Source: Xestospongia muta (Eukaryota > Porifera > Demospongiae > Haplosclerida > Petrosiidae). Taken from it: DNA of 64,000 bases. The DNA is taken from positions 33,739,245 through 33,803,244 of the forward strand of contig OY848917.1 in assembly GCA_963693285.1 (NCBI GenBank), written 5' to 3'. How positions within the stretch are numbered: the stretch's first letter is position 1; each line of letters starts with the position of its first letter. Both the position numbers and the translations under genes were made by a program. Shown here piece after piece: positions 51,101 through 61,388 of this stretch. Under the pieces are notes generated by a model that saw only the letters and a list, made by a program, of their open reading frames with translations, searched no databases and was not told where the DNA came from.

Positions 51101-53945
51101 ACCCATTGTCCAATAAAGGAGTAATTCACTCAAATATAGATCTATCAATTAGCACTAAAACCTGTTAACTATTTCACAGTATGTGTGCATATTACATCTT
51201 TTATACATAATTTTTACCTGGACCAACTTGTAGTCTACCACTTTGTTATATGACATTTCTATCACAGTATAGGAACCATATTTAGCGCTATGACCAGGAC
51301 TATCGGCTCTGCCATCTCCAGAAAGTGATAACTTCTTCATTTGACTTTTCATACCTTCCAGTAAAGAAAATTGATGCCTTTCCCAAGTGGAAATGATTGC
51401 TGGTTGGAGGAACCGTCTTTGGTGACGGAAAAATGTCTTTGCGGTAATTGTGGCACAATTTAGGATCTTGAAAACACGCAAAGCTTTAGTTGGTAGTGCA
51501 CCTGCATACAAAATAGCTGCTGATGTGAGTAGGTTTCCTGCAGGTACATTTCCTATAAACAATTGACTATCCCAGACCCATTTGTTATGGCAATTTGGAC
51601 AATTCTGAGTCACTCTTATGAAGGAACCGACTACGATCTTCTTAACATCTGATGTACGACTTGAACAGAATCTACATACAGTAAACAGTAGTAGAAGTGC
51701 TGATTGAAATACTAGGTAGTAGGAAGCATCATCAGAATAAGCAGTGGGTGTAGTGGTAGAATCTGATCTATAGTGGTGGATGTAAGGTATAACAGAAGTA
51801 TTAAAACAATACATGTACTGGGAGCTTGTTCTGTAAAACTTGCATTTTTTGTGATGACATGCCATTATGCTTACGATGAGGTGTCCTCTTGTGAAAGTGT
51901 ATATCCTGAAGTATCCAAGCCATGTTTGTCTCCTTCAATATCTGAGATTTCTGATTCTGATTGGGGGATGTCCACGGGATGACATTTCAAAGGGCTAGAG
52001 GTAGTGACAGGACATAGAAGTGTGCACTGTACACCAGCATCCTTAACATTGGAGTGTAAATGTGGTAAGATACACTGCACACCCACGTCATGCATCTTTG
52101 GTTGGGTGTCAACTTGTACACCTGTATATAGAATTTCTGTTACACAGCTGCAATAAAAGTAACTCATTTTGATTCATGCACCACACTATATAATTGAATT
52201 TGAAGGAGTTGTATATGACATGCATTGATCCACATGTATATATACATAAACTCACCAATAGACCTTCCTATAGGTTTAACCTGAACTCGAGCATTCTTCC
52301 TGTCTACACTTGCTTGAATCCCAATATCATGTACTTGATTCTCCTTACTGGAGCTAGTTGTAGGTTGGATATCAGAATTATCTAATATATCTGCCTCTAG
52401 GCCCTCCACCATGGCCTCCATCTCTGTCTCAACTATGGCAGATAAGTCTCTTGTCTGAGTAGGACTAGCTGTGAGAAGCTCTTTCACAACCTAAACAGAT
52501 CAATTGCAACATTTTGTGACCTCTTTTGAATTACAGAAACTTACCCTCGATCTCTCTCGTTTCTCATAAGCTACCCTGCTTCTTTTAGATTGGCTTGGTG
52601 CATCTGATGATGAAGTAGCTGCAGGACGTTTTTGTGGATACTTAACTGAAGATTGTGTACTGGAAGGCAATGACACTGGTCTCTCAAAAATAGTAGGAAT
52701 AGCGTCATGCTTCAGCCTTCTGCGCTTCTTTATACCCATCTCTGATGCTAGAGCTGAATCAGGCTCGAAGCAACTGTCAGTGAAGTGCTTGCTACATAGA
52801 ACACTATGTTCACTAGGTCCACTCCATTGAGCTCTGGTTCTCTGGACTTGCTTCACCCACTGTTGTCGTATAGCAGGGTCCCTAGGAAATGTGTACAAGC
52901 TAACACCGTCGCTGTACGTGTTAGAACACTCAGCTGCAACACAACGCTTCACCATTTCCAGTTAGTGAGTTGAAAAATACGTTCCCCTTGTGACGTCATA
53001 TAAGAGCCCCACCCTATCAGGAAGAACATTGCAATTGCAGAAGAAGCCTTGAAAGAGCTTCAAAAAGAAGCTTGCTTTTAACAGTGATAACAATTTTTAA
53101 AAATTTTTTAAATATTTTTAGGGTGAATTGCATATGTCAAAGATAACATTTATGCAAAAAAATTATTTTTGAATTTTGGCATGTCCCCCCCCCTTTAAAA
53201 TAACATAATACTTTTTACCATGTATGGATGACTATACAAACATTTCTCTTAAAATGTCCAGCTTTTCCACCATCTTATGTTGCAATTGTGACTTCTCTGT
53301 TATGACAACTAACAGAAACTTCATACATATCAACAACTTTATATAACAATTACATCACTTGATGTGAAAAAAATTAACAGTCCGTGTATTTTTGGTCTGG
53401 AAGAGTTTGTATATAATCAAGGTTTGTTTTAAACACTCTAAGAAAAAAGGAAATGACCAATACTAGGACAATAGCATACAGTAAAAGTCTCTTTTTATGA
53501 ACAACATTTTATCGTGCATAGATCTAGTAAGAAACATTTAAAGCTTAAGGCAAAGTATAGTTCAAAATATCACTTCTGGCATTATCACAATATCCAATGT
53601 TTAATAGGCTAATTGCACACATACATGACAAGTTAAAACTCTGCATCCTTACCCTAAACTATGTTCAAATCTGTTGTGGGAGGCTCCAGGAAACACATAA
53701 TAACCTCCACCTAATCATAACATTGCATACATTATAAATGTTTGTTTTAATCAATATATATTTATACCTAATTGTTTAATATGACGTAGTCGCTGGAATT
53801 GACGTGTATCAATGATAGACACTAAGAGTGGATGGAGTTCAATATGTCCATGAATTGGATCATTAAAAACCTAAGAAACGTAGTGTTAATGAAAGAAACT
53901 ATAGAGCTTTATTGACGTATATCTATCTATCTATCTATCTATCTA

Positions 53946-54006
<61 letters not shown>

Positions 54007-54120
54007 CTTTTTAGAAGACTTAACATCCTCCAGATTCATTTTCTTTGTACTAGCAGTTTCTGATCCATCACAGTCATGACGACCAGGAGTATCTCGCTGT
54101 CTTTGCATCTTAACATACAT
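44624..54120 (-). CDS. SAMHD1: SAMHD1 paralogue lacking the SAM domain, 14 exons
   Basis: A second open SAMHD1. Exons from the 5' end: 54007-54120, 53768-53870, 53653-53710, 46861-47047, 46616-46813, 46404-46568, 46266-46357, 46113-46169, 45956-46064, 45819-45908, 45194-45265, 44946-45142, 44845-44896, 44624-44800; total 1671 bases, 556 residues. The HD site is complete (H89 in NRFEH, H128-D129 in CHDLGHG, D232 in VDKWDYF) and so is [11 protein letters not shown]. The first exon ([13 protein letters not shown] ... SSKK) replaces the three SAM-domain exons of the plus gene; Met at 54108 is an alternative start. In human SAMHD1 the HD region alone retains enzyme activity (known), so this may be an active, differently regulated form. 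Its third intron (47048-53652) contains a tandem duplication and a whole transposon. Confidence 0.88.
47152..48048. repeat. Tandem duplication, unit 1 (about 0.9 kb)
   Basis: Starts at 'agcttagtcacatacattga' and repeats almost base for base from 48050. Unit 2 runs 48050-48572, is interrupted by the 4.6-kb transposon, resumes at 53195-53240, is interrupted again by 53241-54533, and ends 54534-54886. Unit 1 is therefore the uninterrupted version of both. Each unit holds a (CATA)n microsatellite (47228-47272; 48136-48182), longer in unit 2. Confidence 0.9.
47469..47692. mobile_element. MITE, same family as 12051-12290, inverse orientation
   Basis: Reverse complement begins GTAAAAAGTATTATGTTATT and contains TTAACAAC, GGGTGGATTACTACGGAATC and a central part like the 12 kb copy. 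The other end reads 'ctgcaaaaattaatatctca'. It lies inside the tandem-duplicated unit; the duplicate copy (48366 onward) is the one split by the large transposon. Confidence 0.7.
48569..48572. repeat. TTAA target-site duplication, left
   Basis: TTAA directly before the transposon end AGGGGGGGGGACATGCC. The matching TTAA lies at 53195-53198. The sister copy at 47671-47680 reads 'gttgttaaaataac', the empty site with a single TTAA. Confidence 0.92.
48573..48787 (+). repeat. Left terminal inverted repeat of the transposon
   Basis: 215 bases beginning A, nine G, ACATGCC and ending TGACGTCACAAGGGGAACG. It pairs with 52980-53194 over its full length with few mismatches. Near its inner end is TGACGTCA, a perfect CRE (CREB/ATF) site, 28 bases or so before the ballast-domain gene begins, so the repeat may also act as promoter. 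Confidence 0.92.
48815..49609 (+). CDS. Transposon-borne protein with P2X7-type cytoplasmic ballast domain
   Basis: Three exons (48815-49059, 49178-49408, 49459-49609), GT/AG introns, 627 bases, 208 residues. Residues 1-80 are acidic and Ser-rich (disordered). From about residue 82 it matches the C-terminal cytoplasmic ballast domain of the P2X7 ion channel: WCKCGHC at the start, a Cys-rich segment (ECICCCEI), [18 protein letters not shown], then [31 protein letters not shown] and a final YVGFKYP, the same order and spacing as P2X7 (whose end has ILPSC, IRKEFP and GFKSPY). In P2X7 this domain binds two zinc ions and guanine nucleotide (known). No channel part is present. It starts 28 bases inside the left inverted repeat and converges on the transposase gene, so it is the element's second gene. 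Role in transposition is unknown. Confidence 0.85.
49695..52955 (-). CDS. THAP-domain DDE transposase
   Basis: Nine exons: 52545-52955, 52256-52490, 51875-52121, 51218-51830, 50762-50948, 50425-50682, 50183-50354, 49957-50105, 49695-49861; total 2439 bases, 812 residues with no internal stop. Residues 1-85 form a THAP zinc finger (C2CH: CVAAEC at the start, CSKHF later, with the conserved TFPRDP and W). A low-complexity linker follows, then a Cys-rich pair (CRFC, CPNC) and the catalytic region: [39 protein letters not shown] and [15 protein letters not shown], followed by LHFNEN and [10 protein letters not shown] take the Asp in GDGRAD, the Asp in TDRH and the Glu in LEAFH as the DDE candidates. 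The short 44-base intron 3 was needed to keep frame. Start is 25 bases inside the right inverted repeat. Confidence 0.88.
52980..53194 (-). repeat. Right terminal inverted repeat of the transposon
   Basis: 215 bases, ending CATG, T, nine C, T. It contains TGACGTCA near its inner end, mirroring the left repeat, and directly precedes the transposase start. The symmetrical layout gives each gene the same upstream sequence. Confidence 0.92.
53195..53198. repeat. TTAA target-site duplication, right
   Basis: TTAA after the last T of the element; continues 'aataacataatac', exactly the continuation seen in the sister copy at 47674. Confidence 0.92.
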
Positions 54121-54533
54121 ACATAATCTCACAGTTGCGCTATCACGTGCACAAGTGTTCAATTATGGAAGTGGAACACGAAGCAAAAATATAATTAAAT
54201 GTCTCGCAAGAAGAGGATCATTGTGCTGGCTCACTCTACACTTGCCTCAATTCTTACAGCAAATTTCTTCTTTCCACGCCAACAAGGCTAGCCAGTGTAA
54301 ATATATATATATATATATGTATAACAAAATACAATCACACAAAAGTGAGGGCTTGAAGGCTTTAGAGTGCACTGCTGCACTGAATAAAGAATTTTGTCAT
54401 TTTAACTGAGGTCTTTGTTACCACAGTTCATCAATATGATATAAGCCCAATTCTATTTTGATACAAGGCCAAAACTAGTGTAACTCAATATGTATAATTA
54501 AAGCCAACTAGTTGATTTACAACCACATTGCTT
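53241..54533. other. Block bearing the 5' exons of the SAM-less SAMHD1, absent from the sister duplicate
   Basis: Flanked by the direct repeat TACAAACA at about 53234-53241 and 54534-54541. In the sister unit (47699-47706) there is only one TACAAACA and the flanks join directly. The block contains SAMHD1 exons 1-3 at 53653-54120. Either the block was lost from unit 1 by recombination between the repeats, or it was inserted into unit 2. Confidence 0.75.
53921..54004. repeat. (TATC)n and (TA)n microsatellite filling SAMHD1 paralogue intron 1
   Basis: About 25 bases of TATC repeat followed by about 50 bases of TA, reaching to within two bases of the splice donor (GTGTAT) of exon 1. The intron is 136 bases, so more than half of it is microsatellite. 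Confidence 0.9.
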
Positions 54534-56546
54534 TTACAAACACTTTGCAATAGTAATTGAATTATGGCTTCAATTGAAGCTATAAGCAGTTACAATTTCA
54601 ACTGAACTAACCCAGTTAGTTAAGTTTAGTTATTGGACACAAACTACAAAGAGTACTTTTATCTTCTAGTTTAGTGTTCATACATACATACAGAGTTAGA
54701 CCAATTTTGGTTTTGTAGTAACTCAATATTGGGCTTACATTGTATCAATGAGGTTCTGCTAACAAAGATAACAATTTAAATGAGGAAATGTTATTTTAAG
54801 CATGTGTACACAGGTGTTATTGTTTTAATCAAACAACTGATATGTAAAGTGTTGTTTGATCATTAAGAATTAATGCTGTAGATTGACATCACTTCTGTTA
54901 ATCCATCAACTATAAACAATCGATCCTTCCCCATGCTTACTCACAGCCGAGATTTTCTTTAATCCAAACCTATTGAAGTACATAAATGCCTTTCAAGTTA
55001 CTACAAGGTACCATAAGGAAATAGACTACATTGTACAAACAGATTAAGGTAGCTACTGTACATCTAATGATATGTATAGTTAATGTTATAACACTGACCA
55101 GCAACTAATGACATTAAAAGTAATGAAATCATCCAAAGTTTGCAATAACTATGACAACAACCATCACGTTTTTATTCTGATTCTGTTATTGAATTGTAAA
55201 GCTTCTTCAAAAATTTACTCTACTCTGTAAATTTATGATCAGTTTCTCTTTTTTTTTCGCATCTTCTTTTTTTCACTTCTTACAATCTAGGTACAATCAC
55301 ACTAACAATGTTTCAGCTACTTTTTCTTGATTATCTACTTTCCCCCTATTCATTCATTCATTCCTTCCACTTTTTCCCTTTGTCTTGTGACCATAAATAC
55401 TGCTGTTTGCTATCATAACTTAATATAAATAATGTTAAAGCATGATTTACACCACTCATAGAAATTTAGTTTCTGTGTACATTATAGAAATATCTGTTCT
55501 TATTTTTATCATATCATAATATATACATTATTCTATCAATTAGCATATGCTATTGAGTGCTATATTTGGGGAATGAAAGATAATTAATTTAGAATAATTC
55601 CCTTTGATAAGAAACATGAAGTGTCTATTACTGAGAGAGCACAGATGTTTATAAAAATGAGGTATCTATTTTAGATAGATACCATATATTTCTTATAAAA
55701 ATCAAAGGGAGATATTCAGAAATCTGAATCATTTGGGTTGCTTGTGCTTCATCATGTGCTCTATTTCTTATAGAAAACACCCACATGCTGTCCTGCCTAT
55801 ATTAAAAAGTATCTAAAAGTTAATATACCAATGATGCTGCAGTGATACATTTTGTGTGTAGAATAGTAATGTGTGCCAGGCATTTGAACTACTTCAGTAA
55901 AATTCACTGTTAACACTGCAAAACAACCTAATAAATTGTAAATCAATTGACAATACAATAATTGAACTTTGTTATTACACTCATGATCAATCTATTACCT
56001 GATACAAGACATCAGTTATTACAGTAACTGTTCTTTCAAGTGTATTATTACCACTAGTAATGATATATATAATTATTATAAGTAGCTAACTGATCACTGT
56101 CTCCACACATAATTTTCAAAATTATTATGAGAACAATGAAGGAGCAATATATTGCCATTTGTCACAATCACTAAGACTTAATTCTTTTCAAAGCTACCGT
56201 AATTTGAAATTTGATTCATATAGATTCATTATTATCACTAAAGTAAGAGTTATGAAACAGTAGGCTCTGTAGAACTGTAGTGACAATGATATAGTGGACA
56301 CAGGTCCCAGTACAGTATATGTACTTGTGATATTATTATATAATAAGAGTTTCTTGGTGGTAACTGCTATATTGTTGACAGAAGGTGTTATCGATCTGAT
56401 TGTACATGACTAGCATGAAGACTGAGAATAAGGAGGCCAACTTCTAATCTGTTCTAATAAGGTCATAATAGTTCGTTTCTGGTAGAATAATATTGATTGT
56501 TTGATATTATTGTCACAATTAATACAGATATCATAACTTATAAATT
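54121..56546. other. Intergenic region between SAMHD1 paralogue and uS12m
   Basis: 54534-54886 is the end of the tandem-duplicated unit. A TA microsatellite lies at 54300-54319. From 54890 to 56546 I see no gene and no repeat shared with the rest of the window. The likely promoter of the SAM-less SAMHD1 is in the first few hundred bases. Confidence 0.6.
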
Positions 56547-56960
56547 CTATTTAATAGGATGTCCACAGTCATATTTTCCTCTGATGACTCTAACTTTAAC
56601 TCCTGGCACATCTTTGGGCCCTCCTCCCTGAATAAGAACAACATCGTGTTCTTTAAGGGTGTGTCCTTCTCCAGGAATGTATGCTGTCATCACTTTACCA
56701 GTACTCAAACGAACTTTACAACATTTACGTTGACCAGAATTCGGTTTCCTAGGTTTTAAAATCATAGTTTGTAAGACAATACCTTTAAGTTGTGGTTGAC
56801 CATTCATTGGGCCTTGTTTTTTGGGCTTCGGCTTTAAAGGACAATGTCTAATAACTTGTTGAAGAGTTCTTAAGTAGACAGTACTTGTATGAAGAGATGC
56901 CGTGAGAGGAGATGTGTGAAACCATGACCTTTCAACAGCTCTCCAACACGTTGATAACAT
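56547..56960 (-). CDS. MRPS12: Mitochondrial small-subunit ribosomal protein uS12m
   Basis: Intronless, 137 residues (human about 138). The N-terminal 35 residues are rich in Arg, Ser and Thr and lack acidic residues, as expected of a mitochondrial targeting sequence ([20 protein letters not shown]). The rest is the S12 core with the family signatures [40 protein letters not shown] and [13 protein letters not shown]. In the ribosome S12 sits at the decoding centre, where the KPNS and PG loops touch the A-site helix. Only 650 bases separate it from the mitochondrial EF-Tu gene on the same strand. Confidence 0.96.
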   Translation of the reverse strand: MLSTCWRAVERSWFHTSPLTASLHTSTVYLRTLQQVIRHCPLKPKPKKQGPMNGQPQLKGIVLQTMILKPRKPNSGQRKCCKVRLSTGKVMTAYIPGEGHTLKEHDVVLIQGGGPKDVPGVKVRVIRGKYDCGHPIK

Positions 56961-57611
56961 TGTACTCGAAATTTAAAATTTATTTAAGACGTTTGCACTT
57001 CCTCGTGTTTTACCACTAATAAATAATTTTTGGAGGTATAACTACCAAAATGGCTGCAATTCTTTATATTCATATCCTTGTGACGTCATTTGATGTCATT
57101 TGACAGATATAAAATTGACAAATTAATTTTCTATTTTCGGAAAAAGGAACTTCCTTTGAAACTGAGAATATGATCAAATTGTAGTATTTAAGTATTTATT
57201 AATATAATTCTATTTAATATAAACTTTATCAATTTTCACAATATAAATTGTGTGGATAAGTACGTTATATATCAACTCTGATCCTGAAATGTTAAACTAA
57301 CAAATTAAATAATGTCTATTTTATCAATAATTAAAGCATTATAAAACAAAAGAACATTTCTGAATTACTTGCTAAACTATGGATCATGCATGTACTGGTG
57401 AATTATAAGCCATTATACGATTTAGCATTGGACACTCTATAGGTCAATGACATCATATTACATCACCTTAAAGACTACTCAGAATAATACAATGAAATAT
57501 TACTGAATGTAATAATATACATGTCCCTCTAATTTGTGGCTAAATGAGAGAAAATTAAATGAGTTGTAAATTGAACAGAATTGTACTTCATTTATTCACT
57601 TAATAAGTTAG

Positions 57612-59402
57612 TTACAAAATTTTAGTGACTACACCAGAACCAATAGTTTTATGTCCTTCCCTTAGAGTAAATCTTTGCTGTACTTCTAGAGGAATATCTG
57701 CTTTCAAAGTTAAAGTCATTGCAGTGTCCTCTCCTGGCATCACCATCTCCTTATCCTAATTAAATCATAAATGTGGGTGTGGTCAGTTAATAACTTACTT
57801 CTGGCAATGATACTACACAAGTTACATCAGCAGTTCTAATAAAAAGTTGTGGAGAGTAATTACTCATAAATGGAGTATGTCGTCCACCTTCTTCTTTCTT
57901 TAATACGTAAACCTATAACAACAATATGAGTGGGTGTGGTTAATAAGTGGAGTTACCTGAGCTTCTAGTTTACTGCAAGATGTCACTGTATCAGGTTGAC
58001 ATAGTAACATCCCACGTTTTATTTGTTCTCGTTTAATTCCTCTAAGCAATGCTCCTAGTTGATCTCCAGCTTGTCCTTCATCAAGTTCTTTATGAAACAT
58101 TTCCAACCCTAAAGAAATAATTATGAGCAATAATTACAAGGGCAGCCCCTATTACCTTTAACTGCCGCCTTCAGTTTTGTTTTGTGCCCAATGATTTCAA
58201 GTTCTTCTCCTTTTTTAACAGTCCCTCGTTCAACTCGTCCAGTCACTACTGTACCACGACCAGCTATAGAGAACACATCTTCAATAGGAAGTAAGAATGG
58301 CTTTTCAAAATCTCTCTTTGGTAATGGTATCCATGTATCACATTCTTCCAATAATTTAAGAATAGCATCAGTACCAAGTGCTGGAGTTTTGTTTTCTAAA
58401 GCACACAGTGCTGATCCAGCAATGATAGGTGTGTTGTCTCCATCATAGCCATACTCACTAAGAATTTCTCTCATTTCTAATTCCACCTTAATATAAATAG
58501 ATAGAATTAATCAATAAAATTATAGGAACCTACCAACTCTAACATTTCAGGATCATCAACCATATCGGCTTTATTAATAAAAACAACCACACTTTCAACA
58601 CCCACCTAATCAAATGATTATAACATCAATACAATGATGTCATCATGACATCACCTGTTTAGCTAATAGTAAGTGCTCTCTTGTCTGAGGCATCTGTCCA
58701 TCAGTAGCAGCAACAACTAAAATTGCACCGTCCATTTGAGCAGCTCCTATAAATTAAAATTAATTACTGTTAATTAAATATTTACTTACCAGTTATCATA
58801 TTCTTAATATAATCAGCATGTCCGGGACAATCTACATGAGCATAATGACGATTAGGGGTCTCGTATTCCACATGAGCTGTTGCTATGGTGATACCCCTTG
58901 CTCTCTCTTCTGGAGCATTGTCAATATCGGCATAAGACTTAAAATTTGCATTGCCTTTCTCTGCTAACACTAGATTTAAAATAAATTATTTAATTATCAG
59001 AAAATTAAAGTCGTACCTTTTGTAATAGCTGCAGTTAATGTGGTTTTCCCGTGATCTACATGTCCTATTGTACCAATGTTGACATGAGGTTTAGTACGAG
59101 AAAATGTCAATTTCTCAGCATATTGATAAATGGGTGTGGCTATAATATATTGCACATATAACATAAGTGTGCTTATTTTAAATAATACCTGATATATATC
59201 GTTTTTCTTGAAAGATGACTGGAGCATAACACTAAATGACAAGTTATTATATTGGTGGGTGTGGTATATTATGATACCTTGATGCTTGGTTTAACTCCGC
59301 CCACAAACTTAAGATTGACACCTGTTGTAGTAAAGAAATAAAGACACATATTATTTATGTTGAAGTACCTTTTCGAAGAATGGATTTGAGGAAGGTAGCC
59401 AT
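57612..59402 (-). CDS. TUFM: Mitochondrial elongation factor Tu
   Basis: Delivers aminoacyl-tRNA to the mitochondrial ribosome as a GTPase. Eleven exons: 59369-59402, 59278-59321, 59189-59231, 59017-59139, 58790-58969, 58655-58746, about 58534-58605, 58156-58486, 57957-58108, 57799-57912, 57612-57755; about 442 residues (human about 452). The short first three exons give a basic mitochondrial presequence ([12 protein letters not shown] ... FQEKRYIS). GTP-binding motifs: GHVDHGKT (residues 66-73), RARGITI (switch I), DCPGHADY (G3), NKADMVDD (G4) and GSAL (G5). Domains 2 and 3 follow, with [13 protein letters not shown] and the terminal [14 protein letters not shown]. Small introns of 40-130 bases. 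A decayed second copy is at the right end of the window. Confidence 0.95.
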
Positions 59403-59524
59403 TAATCCACGTGGATGAAAAAACGGTAAGTTTACGAACATATAACACGTGTTAGTGAATTTTAATTTACGAAAACAGTAGCCGGTTGCATTCCGTATAT
59501 TACTAAGTATTTTGAAACAAACGA

Positions 59525-59978
59525 GTTCATAGGCGGATGAGGCACTTATATTTTAGGGGGGCTCACACCATAACTGTGATGAATATGCAGACACGAATGC
59601 ACCCATAATGCAGAAACTATGTTTGATATAATCACAATCAGTATTACCAACATTAATTTAAAATGTACTAAAGTATTTCCTTCACTCATCATTTACCATA
59701 ACAAATTCCTTAGCTATTTCAATAATATCACACTTATTAGTTATGCATTTGTGTACATGAAGGACCAGACAATTGTTAAGCTGTTTTTCCGTCATTGTGG
59801 CCTGCAAATATGTCAAAACTTTTGACAGTTTCATCAACACTAATAAGATTAACTTAAATTCTTCTTGTAGGGTAAGTAGCAAGCAGTAAAAATTTGGGGG
59901 GAGGGGGGCTGAGCACCTCTTTCTAAATATTGGGGAGGTTCAGCCCCTCCAGCACCCCCCTTCAGCCTCCTATGAGTC
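59525..59978. mobile_element. Possible short non-autonomous DNA element
   Basis: Left 'catAGGCGGATGAGG' and right 'GCCTCCTATGag' are inverted and similar at their outer bases (CATAGG.GG / CC.CCTATG), with G-rich inner sequence near the left end (59556) and G-rich/C-rich sequence near the right (59896-59968). Target repeats are not clear. Weakly supported. Confidence 0.35.
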
Positions 59979-60113
59979 TGGAGTACTTGTAATAAACAAT
60001 TAAAGAAAGAAGGCAATATATTATTGTCAATATAATAAGTAATTTATATTATAAGAATTGAAGCATGTATAATTTTATATTATACAGTAAAGTTATAATA
60101 TCATAGTGCATGC

Positions 60114-60303
60114 CTGTCAATTTTCCGGAAGGAAAGAAACTTTACAAGTCTAAGGGAATTTACAAGCTGTCAATTTTCTAGAAGGAAAGAAACTATACAA
60201 GTCTAAGGGAATTTACAAGCTGTCAATTTTCCAGAAGGAAAGAAACTATACAAGCCTAAGGGATTTACAAGCTGTTAATTATCCAGAAGGAAAAAATCAT
60301 AGG
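60114..60303. repeat. Minisatellite, about 53-base period
   Basis: Units starting CTGTCAATTTTCC begin at 60114, 60167, 60220 and 60272 (periods 53, 53, 52), each with GAAGGAAAGAAACT and CTAAGGGAATTTACAAG. Diverged single units recur near 60398 and 60736. The surrounding 59990-61380 has a TA tract at 60868-60898 and no gene. Confidence 0.85.
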
Positions 60304-60862
60304 ATATTGTAGTTGTATGTATTTAACCAATTTGATGATTGCCATATTAAGTATAACTAGTAACCGATGGAATGTAATATAGCTCAAGGAATTTTCCAAG
60401 CTGTCAATTATCCATTTAGAAACTAACTAATTAGCATACATATGGGAAATAATTAAAGAAGGAAATGCAATATCATTATTGTCAATATATCATGTAATTT
60501 ATATTTTGTATAATGAAGCATCTATGATTATATGTCATACAGTAAAAGAATAATATCATAGTGAATCGTGGATTATTTTAAATCATATTATGGTCACATA
60601 TATATACTACTCTCCCATAATAAGTATTAAAATGTGTATCTTCTTGTGCAGGTCAATACTTATTGTATTCTGTATATTAATGAAACCTTGCAGTGTAACT
60701 GAAGCAATGTAATACAGGTCAAAGGTTTTACAAACTTGTCAATTATCAAGAAGGAATGAAAACCTATCGAGAAGGAAAGAAATCATAGAACATCTTAGTT
60801 GTGTCTATTCAAATCTGTTGATACAAACCAGTAGATACATATTGAAGAATAATGAGGTACAG

Positions 60863-60900
<38 letters not shown>

Positions 60901-61388
60901 TAACTATCATATTAAAAGTAGTCACCCTAGCAACTTGCTAACTGTTATCATCACAACCTTTAAAATAACTACCAGTCAAAACAAACCTAGCAAATACATA
61001 CATACAACAGCCATACAAATGACTGAGTTACCCTAATCTCTATATAAACCATGCCATTGTAACTAAAAATTAAACTGTCAGATAGAAGTCTCCTGTCAGT
61101 TAGTGAATGTTCCAGATTCTTATCAAAGGTATGCTAAGTACAAGTATTAAAATACAAGTGACTTATTTATGTATTTCAGGTACAAACTCTATGTTAATTT
61201 GGTGGTCTCATATAAAATTATATAGTCATATGATTGCATGTCACTGTTTATAATGTTAAGGGCTCTTATAGTATATATGGTTAAATGTTAAGGAAATAGA
61301 GATTCATTGATATTGACATAGTTTCTCTCTTTCTATTAATTTTATGCCTGAAAATTAATTTCCCTTTAATAATATTATAGTGAAGAAA

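Larger units (their letters stand above)
48573..53194. mobile_element. Complete 4.6-kb Kolobok-like DNA transposon with two convergent genes
   Basis: Seen directly: 215-base terminal inverted repeats, TTAA target duplications, an empty site in the duplicated unit, and two intact spliced genes. A THAP-domain DDE transposase with TTAA duplications is the description of the Kolobok superfamily (established knowledge); the assignment here rests on that and not on a search. The element sits in intron 3 of the SAM-less SAMHD1, with its transposase on the same strand as SAMHD1. All splice sites and frames are open, so it may be young and autonomous. Confidence 0.87.

Noticed and set aside
51773..52385. 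Plus-strand frames at 51773-51982 and 52194-52385
   Set aside because: Antisense to transposase exons 2-4 of the transposon, which join into one 812-codon frame.
56559..56759. Plus-strand frame over the uS12m gene
   Set aside because: Antisense shadow of a well-supported ribosomal protein gene. The same holds for 58182-58448 over EF-Tu.
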